5,735 bases of DNA from contig JAKSQL010000070.1 in the NCBI GenBank assembly GCA_024404125.1, forward strand, positions 1-5,735. Reading direction: 5' to 3'. The notes under the pieces are model-generated. The model worked only from the letters and a program-made list of their open reading frames with translations. It was not told the DNA's origin and searched no databases. Origin of the DNA: Clostridia bacterium (GTDB lineage: Bacteria > Bacillota > Clostridia > Oscillospirales > Acutalibacteraceae). Numbering within the stretch: the stretch's first letter is position 1; the number at the start of each line of letters is the position of its first letter. Both the position numbers and the translations under genes were made by a program. Of this stretch, positions 5,695 through 5,735 are shown piece after piece.

Positions 5695-5735
5695 CATTTA
5701 GTTGAATTCCGATACTATTTTTTTAAAACAGTTCT

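Noticed and set aside
5691..5705. TCAAC-ATTTA-GTTGA inverted repeat at the mrp -35 box
   Set aside because: It is only five pairs in an AT-rich stretch with no second copy at other promoters here; too weak to list as an operator.

Overview
The window looks like a piece of a chromosome from a Gram-positive, low-to-moderate GC, probably anaerobic spore-forming Bacillota (Clostridia, gut-type). The reasons are: strong Shine-Dalgarno sequences of the GGTGAT/AAGGGG type; AT-rich sigma-A promoters; a clostridial-style short Mrp ATPase with a cysteine-rich N-terminus; and a membrane-anchored M23 protein of the SpoIIQ type behind a sporulation-type promoter. Phylum and class are inferred from gene style, not from a marker gene. 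There is no rRNA, tRNA, CRISPR array, transposase or phage gene.

Layout. (1) Positions 1-2962, minus strand: a tight three-gene operon in which each junction is a 4-base stop/start overlap. In transcription order it encodes a histidine-phosphatase-family enzyme (2237-2962), a BaiN/HI0933-type flavoprotein with a TTG start (990-2240), and a second, unrelated-looking FAD-dependent dehydrogenase of the COG2509 type (1-993) whose C-terminus lies outside the window. A good sigma-A promoter sits just upstream. (2) Positions 2963-3086: a divergent intergenic region with that promoter on the minus strand and a sigma-G/F-like promoter on the plus strand. (3) Positions 3087-3803, plus strand: the SpoIIQ-like M23 protein. 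(4) Positions 3804-4146: a 343-base gap with no credible protein gene. It holds two identical 36-base terminator-like hairpins, and between them about 230 bases that can fold into five consecutive stem-loops. The G-U wobble pairs in these stems are only possible on the plus strand. This is the most unusual part of the window. (5) Positions 4147-5648, minus strand: a two-gene operon, mrp then trmB, again joined by a 4-base ATGA overlap. Its sigma-A promoter overlaps a perfect inverted repeat at the start of transcription.

How the genes fit together. The two minus-strand operons look like housekeeping units: redox flavoproteins with a phosphatase, and Fe-S cluster handling with tRNA m7G46 methylation. 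The plus-strand gene looks like a forespore membrane protein that would work in the engulfment/channel complex at the forespore membrane. The structured intergenic element lies directly downstream of it in the same orientation, so it could be a 3' extension of that transcript, an independent small RNA, or a copy of a dispersed intergenic element. The sequence alone cannot decide between these.
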